The notes: generated by a model from the letters alone, not told the origin. Shown: positions 1-8,324, counted from the first letter of the stretch. The stretch: 46,430 nucleotides of DNA from Candidatus Heimdallarchaeota archaeon (GCA_016839875.1 JAEOTK010000199.1:1-46430), one strand, 5' to 3'. Made by a program: numbers and translations.

Positions 1-149
1 ATGGGTTTATGGAATTCATGCTTTTGATCCCATTCTTTAACATAAGGTTCGATTTCAGCTTCAGCGAATTCTCTTACACTTTGTTTAACCATTTTATGAG
101 TTTCTGACAACTCAAAGTGTGGTCCTATTTCACTAAATTGTTCATACAT
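1..149 (-). CDS. acyl-CoA dehydrogenase, N-terminal fragment (cut by window edge)
   Basis: Reading the minus strand from an ATG at 147-149 gives 49 codons, beginning MYEQFSEIGPHFELSETHKM and continuing through an REFAEAEIEPYVKEWD segment. This is the typical first-helix pattern of the acyl-CoA dehydrogenase N-terminal domain, a family of FAD enzymes that oxidise acyl-CoA to enoyl-CoA in beta-oxidation or amino-acid breakdown. An AAGGTG ribosome site lies about seven bases upstream of the ATG, which supports the start. The rest of the gene, including the FAD-binding and catalytic parts, lies outside the window, so substrate class cannot be judged. The family call rests only on the N-terminal helix pattern. 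Confidence 0.72.
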   Translation of the reverse strand, partial: MYEQFSEIGPHFELSETHKMVKQSVREFAEAEIEPYVKEWDQKHEFHKP

Positions 150-341
150 CTTAATTGCACCTTAAAGATAGTTAACAAGATAGTAATAGATTCAACTTTA
201 AAGATTTCTCCATCACTATGATATTAGAAACAAGCAAATCTATCTTATGAAGGAAAGAATTATCTTTTTGAAAAATCTAAAAGAAGAATGATTACTGAAG
301 ATATCAATATATCGTTATAGTATGTTTAAGCTAATTGATAT

Positions 342-749
342 TTATTGTTCAACTACTGTTTCAATCAAAGAAAGAAAGAACTCTTTTGAAAATTCTTTTT
401 CATCCAATTCTACTAAATTCCATTTTCCTGATTTAATCGCTTCAATTGCTCCAACATCTACTAGTGTACTGATGTGATGTGAAACAGTTGATTGGGAGAG
501 ACTGAGAAGATGCTCTATTTCACATGCACACCTTACTCCTTTCATAATTAATCGCAGAATAAGTAATCTATTTTTATTTCCTAGTGCTTTGAATAGCCTT
601 AGTAATTTAATTAGATTCTCATCTTTCTTCATATGTGTAATTTCTTTCTTAATTTCACTTAATTCCTTTATTCTCTGATCAGCTGTTTCTTCAACAATTC
701 CTTGTTCATAAAGTTGATTTAGTTTGTTTTTTATTCCCGACATCTTCAC
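342..749 (-). CDS. ArsR/SmtB-family metalloid-sensing repressor
   Basis: This 135-residue winged-helix protein carries the ArsR signature around residues 46-115. A Cys-Ala-Cys pair (C74, C76) stands at the start of the recognition region, followed by SQSTVSHHISTLVDVGAI. The CxC sits where E. coli ArsR has its Cys-Val-Cys arsenite site, so an As/Sb-type sensor is plausible. An extra roughly 45-residue charged helix precedes the HTH. The gene diverges from an ArsP-like permease, the usual layout for an autoregulated efflux operon. The first codon is GTG at 749; an ATG at 743 is the alternative. A TATA-like TTTTATC at about 772-778 puts transcription start near 749, so a leaderless message is likely. 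The ligand is inferred from motif position and context only. Confidence 0.85.
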   Translation of the reverse strand: MKMSGIKNKLNQLYEQGIVEETADQRIKELSEIKKEITHMKKDENLIKLLRLFKALGNKNRLLILRLIMKGVRCACEIEHLLSLSQSTVSHHISTLVDVGAIEAIKSGKWNLVELDEKEFSKEFFLSLIETVVEQ

Positions 750-815
750 AATAGAGTTGACTTCTTATGAGATAAAACTTTCTATTTGGAACTCTAGCCG
801 GCACAGAACACCAAA

Positions 816-823
816 TTTATATA
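816..823 (+). promoter_or_regulatory. TATA box of the ArsP-like permease operon
   Basis: TTTATATA with an upstream purine-rich CCAAA (possible BRE) lies about 40 bases before the permease ATG. Transcription would begin near 846, giving a leader of about 15 bases. Confidence 0.55.
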
Positions 824-840
824 TCGTGTTTTTTCGATAT
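821..840. promoter_or_regulatory. candidate ArsR operator (inverted repeat)
   Basis: ATATCG at 821-826 is mirrored by CGATAT at 835-840 with an eight-base spacer. The repeat overlaps the 3' part of the TATA box and runs to the expected transcription start of the permease operon, where a repressor would block TBP or polymerase. Binding by the divergent ArsR protein is inferred. Confidence 0.4.
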
Positions 841-860
841 GAAATAAGAGTGACTGATTC

Positions 861-2243
861 ATGGTTCATTGGTTTTTGTTGAAACTAGCAGATGCATTAC
901 TTGGAGGAGTCTACGCTTTAGCAGATTATTTATCACTGCACGTTTTACTCTGTTTAATACCAGCGTTCTTCATTGCAGGTGCTATGATTGTTTTCATTCC
1001 AAAGGATGCCATAGTCAAGTACATGGGGAAAGATTCCAAAAGAATTGTAGCTTATCCTGTTGCTGCTCTCTCAGGATTACTATTGGCGGTATGCTCTTGT
1101 ACAGTTTTACCGCTTTTTGCAGGTATTAAGAAAAAAGGGGCAGGTCTTGGTCCTGCAATCACTTTCTTATTTTCAGCACCAGCGATAAATATTCTTGCAA
1201 TATCTTATACAGGTGTTCTAATTGGGATGGATATTGCAATAGCAAGAGCGATTATAGCTATTGCTTTCTCAATTGTAATTGGACTATTAATGGAACTGAT
1301 TTTTAAAGATAAAAAGTCTAAAAAAGAAGAAAAAATCACTGAAGAGATTGAAGAAGAAAATAATGGAGATATTTTGGTTAAAGAAAGAACAGACAATGTT
1401 CTTTCTAGAATTGTGAAAATTACTCTTATTATAACTCTTCTAATCTCTGGGGTGTTAATCGCATTTCTAAATAAGAAAACCTTACAGGATTGGGGAGCGA
1501 ACAATCCATCATTAATTCAATCATTGATTTGGGGTGCAGGTTTAGTCTTGTTAATTGGTTGTTTATTTGTAATAAAAAATAAGAACCTCAATCTTTTCTT
1601 AGGGTTGATTTTTCTTTTATTTACTGGTACATCACAAATTAGCTATTTCCCATCTAGTAGCTCAAATGGAACAACTCAAATAAAATATGATTTGGAATAT
1701 CTGAGATCTGAAGATTTTAGGATTGATTTAGCCAATATGGGGATGAAGGCTGTTCTATCGTTTGTAGTAGCATTAATTGTTATTGTATATGCTATCAAGT
1801 TTATAGAAAAGGAAGAAAGAAAAGAATGGATGAGCGAAACATGGACCTTTGTTAAAATGATCATTCCTTACTTAATCCTCGGAGTTTTTATTGCAGGTAT
1901 GCTAAGTGAATTGATTCCAGAGAATTTCATTCAAAATCTCGTTGGAGAGAATACAGTTGTTGCAAATACAATAGGTGTATTGTTTGGTGTTGTAGCATAT
2001 TTTCCAACATTAATGGAAGTGCCCATTGCTCGTATGTTTCTAGATTTAGGCATGTCTAGAGGGGTCCTTCTCGCTTATTTACTTGCAGATCCCGAATTAT
2101 CCATTCAGAGTATTTTAGTTACACGTAAATTTATTGGTGATAAGAAGAACTTAGTTTATGTGTTCTTAGTAATTATATTCACGGTAATTGCAGGTCTGCT
2201 GTTTGGTTTAATCGTCTCAAAAGAACCTGTAAGATTCTATTAA
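861..2243 (+). CDS. ArsP/DUF318-family permease (metalloid or metal efflux)
   Basis: This 460-residue polytopic membrane protein belongs to the COG0701 permease family, whose ArsP members export trivalent (organo)arsenicals and whose other members export metals. A Cys-Ser-Cys motif (C78, C80) sits in an AVCSCTVLPLFAGIKKKGAG segment, the family hallmark, followed by a FSAPAINI helix. A second half-repeat lies near residues 335-425 and includes VAYFPTLMEVPIARMF. A charged cytosolic linker (about 150-175) and extra helices separate the halves. The gene is divergent from the ArsR repressor and 16 bases upstream of a CxxC thioredoxin-like gene, a typical neighbour. Substrate is inferred from context. 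Confidence 0.85.
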   Translation: MVHWFLLKLADALLGGVYALADYLSLHVLLCLIPAFFIAGAMIVFIPKDAIVKYMGKDSKRIVAYPVAALSGLLLAVCSCTVLPLFAGIKKKGAGLGPAITFLFSAPAINILAISYTGVLIGMDIAIARAIIAIAFSIVIGLLMELIFKDKKSKKEEKITEEIEEENNGDILVKERTDNVLSRIVKITLIITLLISGVLIAFLNKKTLQDWGANNPSLIQSLIWGAGLVLLIGCLFVIKNKNLNLFLGLIFLLFTGTSQISYFPSSSSNGTTQIKYDLEYLRSEDFRIDLANMGMKAVLSFVVALIVIVYAIKFIEKEERKEWMSETWTFVKMIIPYLILGVFIAGMLSELIPENFIQNLVGENTVVANTIGVLFGVVAYFPTLMEVPIARMFLDLGMSRGVLLAYLLADPELSIQSILVTRKFIGDKKNLVYVFLVIIFTVIAGLLFGLIVSKEPVRFY

Positions 2244-2259
2244 CACAAAAGGTGAAAAA

Positions 2260-2505
2260 ATGTCAGATAAAAAAATAATACAAGTTGTTGGTAAAGGTTG
2301 TGCGAAATGTGAAAAGCAGTTTGAGTATGCTATGAAAGCTATTGAAGAACTTCAAAAAACAGAGGAATATGTTGTTGAGCACTTTAAGGAAATTGAGAAA
2401 TTCGCTGATTTGGATGTTTTCATGACACCAGCACTTCGGATAGATGGTAAAGTTGTAAGTGAAGGACGAGTTTTAAGCACAGAAAAAATAAAGGAACTCA
2501 TTTAA
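2260..2505 (+). CDS. thioredoxin-like small redox protein (CxxC), ArsP partner
   Basis: This 81-residue protein has a KGCAKC motif (C14-A-K-C17) after the first beta strand. A cis-Pro region (MTPALRIDGKVV) and a final helix follow, as in the Thioredoxin_3 or redox-active disulfide protein 2 family. An AGGTGA ribosome site lies five bases before the ATG. The gene follows the permease by 16 bases and is probably co-transcribed. It may hand thiol-bound metalloid to the permease or reduce it; this role is inferred from the common pairing of such genes. Confidence 0.82.
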   Translation: MSDKKIIQVVGKGCAKCEKQFEYAMKAIEELQKTEEYVVEHFKEIEKFADLDVFMTPALRIDGKVVSEGRVLSTEKIKELI

Positions 2506-2573
2506 TCTATACTTATAGTTAATTAAAGAAATGAATAAGTATTCATCTATATGAAGTTGTACTTTGCAAATGG

Positions 2574-2582
2574 TTATATTTA
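2574..2582 (+). promoter_or_regulatory. TATA box before the membrane protein/GTPase cluster
   Basis: TTATATTTA is centred about 25 bases before the ATG at 2603, so the transcript would begin at or next to the start codon (leaderless). It is the clearest promoter for the 2603-3912 gene pair. Confidence 0.5.
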
Positions 2583-2602
2583 GTTTAAAAATAAAATAAT
2601 TC

Positions 2603-3253
2603 ATGGCTACAGTAGATACATGGATTGGTATCACATTAACGGCAATTGGCGTCTTGATCCTAATCTCGAGTATTACTGCATTAACAATAGTTATGAGACT
2701 ACTTGGAAGGAGAGCATACAGTAGGAGAAGATGGTGGATTGTTCAAATAATGTTATTCTTCTTCGTTGTAGGATATATAATAAACGCTCTTGAAATGATG
2801 GGTTTTACCATTATTCCTTTGGAAAATAAACTATTAATTGTTTCATTAGTTTACTTCTTTGGAGCCATTTTCACAATCGTTACAATTCTTGCTATCCGAA
2901 CTATGCTTAGAGATATATTAGGAAAACAAATGAACGATGAAGAAGCAATTGGAATATTTAGTGAATTAACTGGAGTGGATAAAAACACACCTCATTTGAC
3001 CAATTCGTTTTTCGTAATCTGTGAAATCTGTGAGAAGGATATAATATACACAGTAGCTGATGTAGTAAGAGATCACGCATTTACATTAGAAAGAGGAATA
3101 CAAAAAGAAGAAGTATTTGGAACAAAATCTTTCAAGTTGCGACCAGTACATAAATGCAAAGATGGGAGAAGAGAAATTACTGTAGTTCATGATGACTCTT
3201 TAGCAGTTAGAAGTATTGAAGAAAATAGATTATTATATAGTGGAACTTTATGA
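2603..3253 (+). CDS. three-helix membrane protein with a C-terminal Cys/His knuckle
   Basis: I do not recognise a family. The 216-residue protein has three predicted membrane helices (about 8-30, 45-66, 77-99), with an Arg-rich loop (RRAYSRRRWW) between the first two. A soluble C-terminal domain of about 110 residues follows. That domain carries C140-x2-C143 and H183-K-C185, a possible zinc site. Its stop overlaps the start of the first GTPase by four bases (ATGA), so the two are probably translated together. A membrane anchor or regulator for the GTPases is a reasonable inference, not shown by the sequence. Confidence 0.7.
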   Translation: MATVDTWIGITLTAIGVLILISSITALTIVMRLLGRRAYSRRRWWIVQIMLFFFVVGYIINALEMMGFTIIPLENKLLIVSLVYFFGAIFTIVTILAIRTMLRDILGKQMNDEEAIGIFSELTGVDKNTPHLTNSFFVICEICEKDIIYTVADVVRDHAFTLERGIQKEEVFGTKSFKLRPVHKCKDGRREITVVHDDSLAVRSIEENRLLYSGTL

Positions 3254-3912
3254 TGCACGAAACCAAAACATATGCTACAGGTACGGTTATGCCTTTAGGA
3301 GATGGGTTGACAGGAAAATCAGTTTTGTCAAGACTCCTGATTAATAAAAACATAACAACTCTTGAGCATGGAGATATTCTAATAAATACAAAAAAATCAA
3401 TGAATATTGAGTTAGAATTTAGTAGTGACAGAGTTTTGGTTAGTGATAAAGAGATTACAACATCTCTTCAATTCTATATTTTTCCAGGACAAAGACAAAA
3501 GGATTCTCCGTATACAACTACTTTTGATGAAATATTAGCTATCTTTGATTGTTTTCCTGCTTTAGAGAAAGTTTCAGTGCTACTACTCATCTATGATGTC
3601 ACAAGATCAAGTACTTTGAAATCTTTAGAGATGTGGTTAAAATTCGCTCTAGTCAAAGGATGGATTTATGATAAAACTAAACTATACCTAGTTTCTAACA
3701 AAATAGATATGCAAGACCCAGATGAAGTATTTGTGGAGCAATTATGTCAGGGCATTTATTCAATGATCAAAGATCATGGGGTAGTTATAGAAGAAAACCA
3801 AGTACAGTCAATCAATACATCATGTGTAACTCTTGAAGGGATACAAGAGCTTAGAGAACTGATCACAAAATGGATTGCAGAAAATGGATTGTTAGGTGTA
3901 GGAGTAGTTTAG
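3250..3912 (+). CDS. small Ras/MglA-like GTPase, paralog 1 of 3
   Basis: This 220-residue P-loop GTPase has G1 as GDGLTGKS (17-24), a candidate switch-I Thr (T47 in NTKKS), G3 as IFPGQRQ (77-83), G4 NKID (150-153) and G5-like NTSC (189-192). The G3 Asp of the canonical DxxGQ is replaced by Ile. Bacterial MglA has a similar loss (TVPGQ), so this looks MglA-like rather than a classical Rab or Ras. The Gln after Gly is kept. There is no C-terminal prenylation cysteine. The start overlaps the upstream membrane protein by four bases; a second ATG follows at 3253. A role in membrane organisation or polarity is inferred from family. Confidence 0.87.
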   Translation: MMHETKTYATGTVMPLGDGLTGKSVLSRLLINKNITTLEHGDILINTKKSMNIELEFSSDRVLVSDKEITTSLQFYIFPGQRQKDSPYTTTFDEILAIFDCFPALEKVSVLLLIYDVTRSSTLKSLEMWLKFALVKGWIYDKTKLYLVSNKIDMQDPDEVFVEQLCQGIYSMIKDHGVVIEENQVQSINTSCVTLEGIQELRELITKWIAENGLLGVGVV

Positions 3913-4003
3913 CTAGAAGTTTGTTTCTAATTCATTTTCACTTTTTTGTAATTTGCTAAAATTTTAAAAAGAGGTAACCTTCGATGAGTAAAGGCTGATT
4001 ACT

Positions 4004-4666
4004 ATGACAAATGAGACTTTGCAGTACGCGACAGGGTCTATCTTACCATTAGGAGATGGATTAACGGGTAAATCTGTTCTAACTCGTCTTCTAATAAATC
4101 CAGAAGTCTCATCTTCTGAACATGCAGATATTCTTTATAATACAAAGAAGTCTCTCAACATTGAATTAGAATTTGCCAGTGAAAGAATAAGAATGAATGG
4201 TGAATTAATTAATACTTCTCTTCAATTTTATGTCTTCCCAGGGCAAAGGCAAAAAGAATCACAGTTGATTACAACCTTCGATGAAATCCTATCGATTTTT
4301 CATTATTTCCCTAACTTACAAAAAATCAATGTTCTATTATTGGTCTACGATGTTTCTAGATCATATACTCTCAAATCCTTAGAAATGTGGCTGAAGGTTG
4401 CAATGGCAAAAGGATGGGTATATGATAAAACACTAGTTATTCTTATTTCAAACAAAATTGATCTTCAAACTCCCGATATAGAGTATCTCTGGAAATTGCT
4501 GGAAGGCATTCATGCAATGATTGCAGAAAAGGGGATTCCATTAAGGGAAGAACAAATTAGAGCTATAAACACCTCTTGTTTTACACTCGAAGGAGTTCAG
4601 TTATTGAGAGACATGATAACGGACTGGATAGCTGAAAATGGTATTAAGGGTGTGGGAGTAAGATAA
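4004..4666 (+). CDS. small Ras/MglA-like GTPase, paralog 2 of 3
   Basis: This 220-residue paralog aligns end to end without gaps in the motifs: G1 GDGLTGKS at 17-24, T47 in the NTKKS segment, G3 as VFPGQRQ, G4 NKID, and NTSC near 189. The G3 Asp is again missing, here replaced by Val. The C-terminus ends GVGVR with no lipidation signal. A 91-base spacer separates it from paralog 1 and holds an AT-rich TATA-like stretch near 3957-3968, so it may have its own promoter. Divergence from the other two copies in the linker after G4 suggests different partners. Confidence 0.87.
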   Translation: MTNETLQYATGSILPLGDGLTGKSVLTRLLINPEVSSSEHADILYNTKKSLNIELEFASERIRMNGELINTSLQFYVFPGQRQKESQLITTFDEILSIFHYFPNLQKINVLLLVYDVSRSYTLKSLEMWLKVAMAKGWVYDKTLVILISNKIDLQTPDIEYLWKLLEGIHAMIAEKGIPLREEQIRAINTSCFTLEGVQLLRDMITDWIAENGIKGVGVR

Positions 4667-4791
4667 CCAATTTTTTACTTCATTTTTTTGCTACCAAGCT
4701 GGATTGATACTTTGAAAAGAATTTTAATGCTATTATGTGATAGTATCAGTTAGAGGTTATTGATTAAAAAAGGATAGTATGAGTGTCGCTG

Positions 4792-5475
4792 ATGACAGAA
4801 GAAATTAAACTCTATGCAACTGGTTCGGTTATTCCGTTAGGTGATGGATTCACTGGCAAATCCGTTTTATCACGTTTAATCATAAAGCCTGAAGTTACAC
4901 CAGTAGAACTAAGTGACATCCTTCTCAAAACAAAAAAATCATACAATATAGAAATTGAGTTCAGTAGTGAAAAGGTGATGGTCAACGGCAAACCAATAAC
5001 ATCAACTTTGCAATTCTATGTTTTTCCAGGACAGAGACAAAAATTCACACCAAGAGCATCAACTTTTGATGAGATCTTAGCTGTCTTTGACTGTTTTCCT
5101 GCCTTGATGAAAGTTTCAGTACTTTTGTTAATCTATGATGTATCACAATTCAGTACATTGGAATCATTAGAAATGTGGCTGAGATTTGCTATTGTCAAGG
5201 AATGGATTTATGAAGATACACTTATCTTGCTGGTTTCAAATAAGGTTGATTTACAAAGTGCTAATGAAAAGCACATTGAGCAAGCACTTGGATTCATAAA
5301 CTCCTATATCGAAGATCACAAGCTTCCAGTAAAAGAAGATCAAATTAAAGCTATTAACACATCATGTGTAACTATGGAAGGAATTGGTGAAATAAGAGAA
5401 CTTGTCATTGATTGGATAGCGAAGAGAGGGATAATAGGTGTTGGAATTCTAGAAACAGAACCAAAACAACTATAG
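4792..5475 (+). CDS. small Ras/MglA-like GTPase, paralog 3 of 3
   Basis: Third tandem paralog, 227 residues from the ATG at 4792. It has G1 GDGFTGKS, a TKKS switch segment, G3 as VFPGQRQ lacking the Asp, G4 NKVD and NTSC. An in-frame GTG at 4783 sits eight bases after AGGAT and could be used. The ATG at 4792 is preferred because it makes the N-terminus exactly as long as in paralogs 1 and 2. This copy has an eight-residue C-terminal extension (ETEPKQL region) not seen in the others. The tandem arrangement points to local duplication. Confidence 0.85.
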   Translation: MTEEIKLYATGSVIPLGDGFTGKSVLSRLIIKPEVTPVELSDILLKTKKSYNIEIEFSSEKVMVNGKPITSTLQFYVFPGQRQKFTPRASTFDEILAVFDCFPALMKVSVLLLIYDVSQFSTLESLEMWLRFAIVKEWIYEDTLILLVSNKVDLQSANEKHIEQALGFINSYIEDHKLPVKEDQIKAINTSCVTMEGIGEIRELVIDWIAKRGIIGVGILETEPKQL

Positions 5476-5648
5476 AAACGTGTTTTTAATGAAATTTTTC
5501 TCCATAAGAAGTTTTTCCAATTTCCATTGCCGGAAAGGTGGGTAGTTCTTGTATAGTGTCCCATCCAAAAAGGTCTCCCCCTTTGCAAAATAATGAAAAG
5601 TGAATAATTGAGAATAATATTCATTAAGGTCCTTGTATATTATTATTA

Positions 5649-6548
5649 GTGAACACTTTGCTAGAGAGTCAGAATGTTAAGTCTTGGACATTTTTAGTTT
5701 GTATTCTTCTAGCTAGCTTATTTTTACATGAGGGTCCCAATGATGCTGTTGCTAATCCATTAGTTTTAATTGAAGAAGTATCTGGTGGAATATTTCCAGA
5801 AAATAGTACAGATTTACAGATGATACAAGCAGATGTAATTATGGATATAAATGAAAGATTTGAAGAAGAAGGAGACTTTTTCATAGACTTTAGCGGAAGT
5901 TATACGATATATAATCCTAACAACACTTGTGAGGTTCAGATTGCAGCTCCTTTCTACTCTTATTACACAAAGATTGTTGATACTCTTACAATTAAGATTG
6001 GTGAAACCGATATTGAATACGAAATTATATTTCTAGATTTTAATGAGATTAATGATATTTGGAGTGATTACTTCTTTGTTCCACTCTCGGGTAGGTATTT
6101 CTTTTTAAGCAGAGTAAATTTCACAGGATTTTCAAATACAACAATTCACTATTCCTTTCAATCGGAAGTACGAAAAAATAGAATTACTGATGGAGAAAAA
6201 ATATATGATGGTCTTAGGCTAGTCTATGATGTAGGAACTGCTAGAGCTTGGAATGGAAATACAACAGAAAGGATTGAATTTCGAGTTCATGGAGAACGAC
6301 CCTATCATATCTATAATTTATCAAAACCCATAGTAACTGATTTTGAATCAGGGACAAACTACATCTGGAGGTGGAATAATGAGTTCATTACGCATCATTT
6401 TGTTTTTATTGAGTATCGGTACTTACCCAATGGGATTTATCCTACATCAACATCAGGTTTTGACAAAATCAGTTTTGTATCTGGATTACTAATTACAATG
6501 ATTCTATATGCAATAAAGAAGAAAAGGATTTTATCCTTTAAGAACTAA
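5649..6548 (+). CDS. membrane-anchored exported protein, unknown function
   Basis: Not recognised. This 299-residue protein has an N-terminal hydrophobic segment (about 13-27, signal or anchor), a large beta-rich extracellular part with several N-x-S/T sequons (NST, NNT, NFT, NTT, NLS), and a C-terminal membrane helix near 273-290. A KKKR stop-transfer and short cytosolic tail follow. The start is GTG at 5649; no ATG precedes the hydrophobic segment and a TTG at 5658 is an alternative, so the start is uncertain. It follows the GTPase cluster on the same strand after 173 bases in which I see nothing but AT-rich spacer. Confidence 0.65.
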   Translation: MNTLLESQNVKSWTFLVCILLASLFLHEGPNDAVANPLVLIEEVSGGIFPENSTDLQMIQADVIMDINERFEEEGDFFIDFSGSYTIYNPNNTCEVQIAAPFYSYYTKIVDTLTIKIGETDIEYEIIFLDFNEINDIWSDYFFVPLSGRYFFLSRVNFTGFSNTTIHYSFQSEVRKNRITDGEKIYDGLRLVYDVGTARAWNGNTTERIEFRVHGERPYHIYNLSKPIVTDFESGTNYIWRWNNEFITHHFVFIEYRYLPNGIYPTSTSGFDKISFVSGLLITMILYAIKKKRILSFKN

Positions 6549-6599
6549 GATAAATATCATCTTGCGTTATTTTTTTAACATATTAGTCTAATGTAATCT

Positions 6600-7871
6600 A
6601 TGGACCTTCAGGGATTTCAACCTTGTTTTTACTGTTTTGAATACAACAAAATAGCAACAGATTATCCAATTAACAATGCTAGCTATGATAGAGAAGACTT
6701 TACTCCTCGATGTCATTTACATTGGGAATATAATTGTGGAAAATGTGAGAGAGATGTTCATTTTAACGGAATAGCTTGGTGTTCTTCATGTAAGGAATTT
6801 ACTTGTAGAAATTGTGTTAGAGAAAAAATGGTAAGAGAAGAATTCTTGTTTTATGATTACTACTATAATATACCTTGTCATAAATGCGGTAAACTCAATC
6901 CCGCTTTAGATTATGCAGAATACAATGGATCTCATCCATACCAAATTGGTGATCTTAAACCAGAAGAAGAGATAGTTGTTTGGATGCCAATCTACAAAGA
7001 GGATTTGGAAGCTCAAGAATTTCCCCACAAAGCTTGGGGAAGGGAAAGAATCCTTGCTACTGGAAAATCATTCAAACACATGAGACTTGAATCATTAGAT
7101 GAATACACACCAAAGTCTACTTGGGATAAACTAGCCTCTAAATGGATATCCCCTGATGAAAATGAAGAAGAATATCATCACACACATTTGATCTTACCCG
7201 ATGTATATCGTTTACTTGATGCAAAAAAGGATGAAGAAATTCTAGATGTAGCTTGTGGTGAAGGTACTGTTGTAAGACACTTAGCTAAGCTTGGAGCAAA
7301 AGTAACTGGTATTGATATTTCTAACATGATCGATAGAGCAATTGAAAGAGAAAAAAAGGATGATTTAGGAATTCGTTTATTAAAGTTAAACGCTGAAGAA
7401 CTTCAAAAGGAATTTGAAGTTGCTTCTTTTGACAAAATCGTATGCAATATGGCTCTTATGGATATTGCAGACTACAAGACAACATTGAAAAGCATAGCAC
7501 ATGTTCTAAAAGAAAATGGCATATTCGTTTTTAGTATAGTTCATCCAGCTTTTGGTTGGCCTGCAACTACAACTTTACGAGTTCCAGAAGGTAGTAAAAG
7601 AAATGAAGATAGATTTAGAGTATTACTAAACTATTTTGATGAAAGACCTGCACTTTTTGATTACTGGGAAGGCTATCCCAGTCTTTGTTTTCAAAGGCCT
7701 ATCAGTTCTTATATAAACGAACTAATAAATAACAATTTACAGATTATTGAGATGAGTGAACCAAAAGCTTCTGACGAATTAGTACAGAGATTTCCTGGTA
7801 ATGCATATTTGGATAACGACATTATGGCCGAATTTCTAATCATCAAAACAAAGAAGAAATCTAGTCTATAA
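6600..7871 (+). CDS. SAM-dependent methyltransferase with an N-terminal multi-zinc domain
   Basis: This 423-residue fusion begins with about 100 residues rich in cysteine pairs: C9/C12, C38, C46/C49, C61/C64, C69/C72, C93/C96, with H39 and H41 nearby. This fits two or three zinc sites of treble-clef or RING-like spacing. A linker of about 110 residues leads to a class I methyltransferase core. Motif I is ILDVACGEG at 214-222, followed by an acidic end of strand 2 (GIDIS) and a CNMALMDI motif-IV region. The C-terminus resembles the UbiE/Methyltransf_11 group. The substrate is unknown; the zinc module may recruit a protein or nucleic acid. The ATG at 6600 lacks a ribosome site, suggesting a leaderless message. 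Confidence 0.82.
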   Translation: MDLQGFQPCFYCFEYNKIATDYPINNASYDREDFTPRCHLHWEYNCGKCERDVHFNGIAWCSSCKEFTCRNCVREKMVREEFLFYDYYYNIPCHKCGKLNPALDYAEYNGSHPYQIGDLKPEEEIVVWMPIYKEDLEAQEFPHKAWGRERILATGKSFKHMRLESLDEYTPKSTWDKLASKWISPDENEEEYHHTHLILPDVYRLLDAKKDEEILDVACGEGTVVRHLAKLGAKVTGIDISNMIDRAIEREKKDDLGIRLLKLNAEELQKEFEVASFDKIVCNMALMDIADYKTTLKSIAHVLKENGIFVFSIVHPAFGWPATTTLRVPEGSKRNEDRFRVLLNYFDERPALFDYWEGYPSLCFQRPISSYINELINNNLQIIEMSEPKASDELVQRFPGNAYLDNDIMAEFLIIKTKKKSSL

Positions 7872-7906
7872 ACCTCATTTACTCTATTGATATCTCTTCT
7901 CAAAAA

Positions 7907-7924
7907 CTCCAATTTACATTGGAG
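7907..7924. repeat. perfect 7-bp hairpin between convergent genes
   Basis: CTCCAAT (7907-7913) and ATTGGAG (7918-7924) form a perfect stem with a four-base TTAC loop. It lies in the 100-base gap between the zinc methyltransferase (+) and the gene ending at 7974 (-). No strong U-tract follows on either strand, so a bidirectional terminator or mRNA 3'-end structure is possible but unproven. Confidence 0.45.
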
Positions 7925-7973
7925 ATTATTCATGGCTTTTCAAAGAAATTAAGGAGAGAATTTGAAGCACAAT

Positions 7974-8324
7974 CTATTTTTCAGATGGGTCAGGTTCAGA
8001 TATCAAAACATCGTTTATACTTCGAAGGAATTTGTTGTCTGGTCTTGTTAAATCAAATAAGCCAATCTCCTTCATTTTTGCTTCATAGAAGTCCCACCAT
8101 GGATCATGGTCTCGCAAATCATCTATAACTTTCCAGTTATCTAACTCGAACCAGACTTCGTAATCATAGTCACCAGTATTCATGATAGTAACATATGTAT
8201 CAATGTATCTCATTCCTTCTGGTAGAGCATCTCTGAATCTCTGAATATTCTCTTCCTTTAGAAACCAGTTTCGAAAATGTGTAGCCATAAGTTCTTTGAA
8301 TTTTCCTGATTTTACCATGTACAT
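7974..8324 (-). CDS. small unrecognised protein, possible alpha/beta-barrel fold
   Basis: The protein has 117 residues from the ATG at 8324 and no recognised family. It contains a strand-rich middle (YIDTYVTIMNTGDYDYEVWF) and aromatic-rich helices (DPWWDFYEAKMKE), a pattern seen in dimeric ferredoxin-like (alpha/beta-barrel) proteins. That is only an impression. An in-frame GTG at 8378 would add 18 residues. The ATG is preferred because a TTTATTTG box at 8348-8355 places transcription start at about 8324, implying leaderless translation. Confidence 0.6.
   Translation of the reverse strand: MYMVKSGKFKELMATHFRNWFLKEENIQRFRDALPEGMRYIDTYVTIMNTGDYDYEVWFELDNWKVIDDLRDHDPWWDFYEAKMKEIGLFDLTRPDNKFLRSINDVLISEPDPSEK

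Noticed and set aside
150..341. Spacer between the acyl-CoA dehydrogenase and ArsR genes, with ATATATCG resembling the operator half
   Set aside because: Single half-site without a mirror copy and downstream of the ArsR gene; nothing else supported there.
5340..5624. 94-codon minus-strand frame over the third GTPase end
   Set aside because: Overlaps a clear GTPase reading frame including its G5 motif; no independent support.
7919..8128. 69-codon plus-strand frame opposite the gene at 7974-8324
   Set aside because: Overlaps a more plausible minus-strand gene and has no recognisable content.
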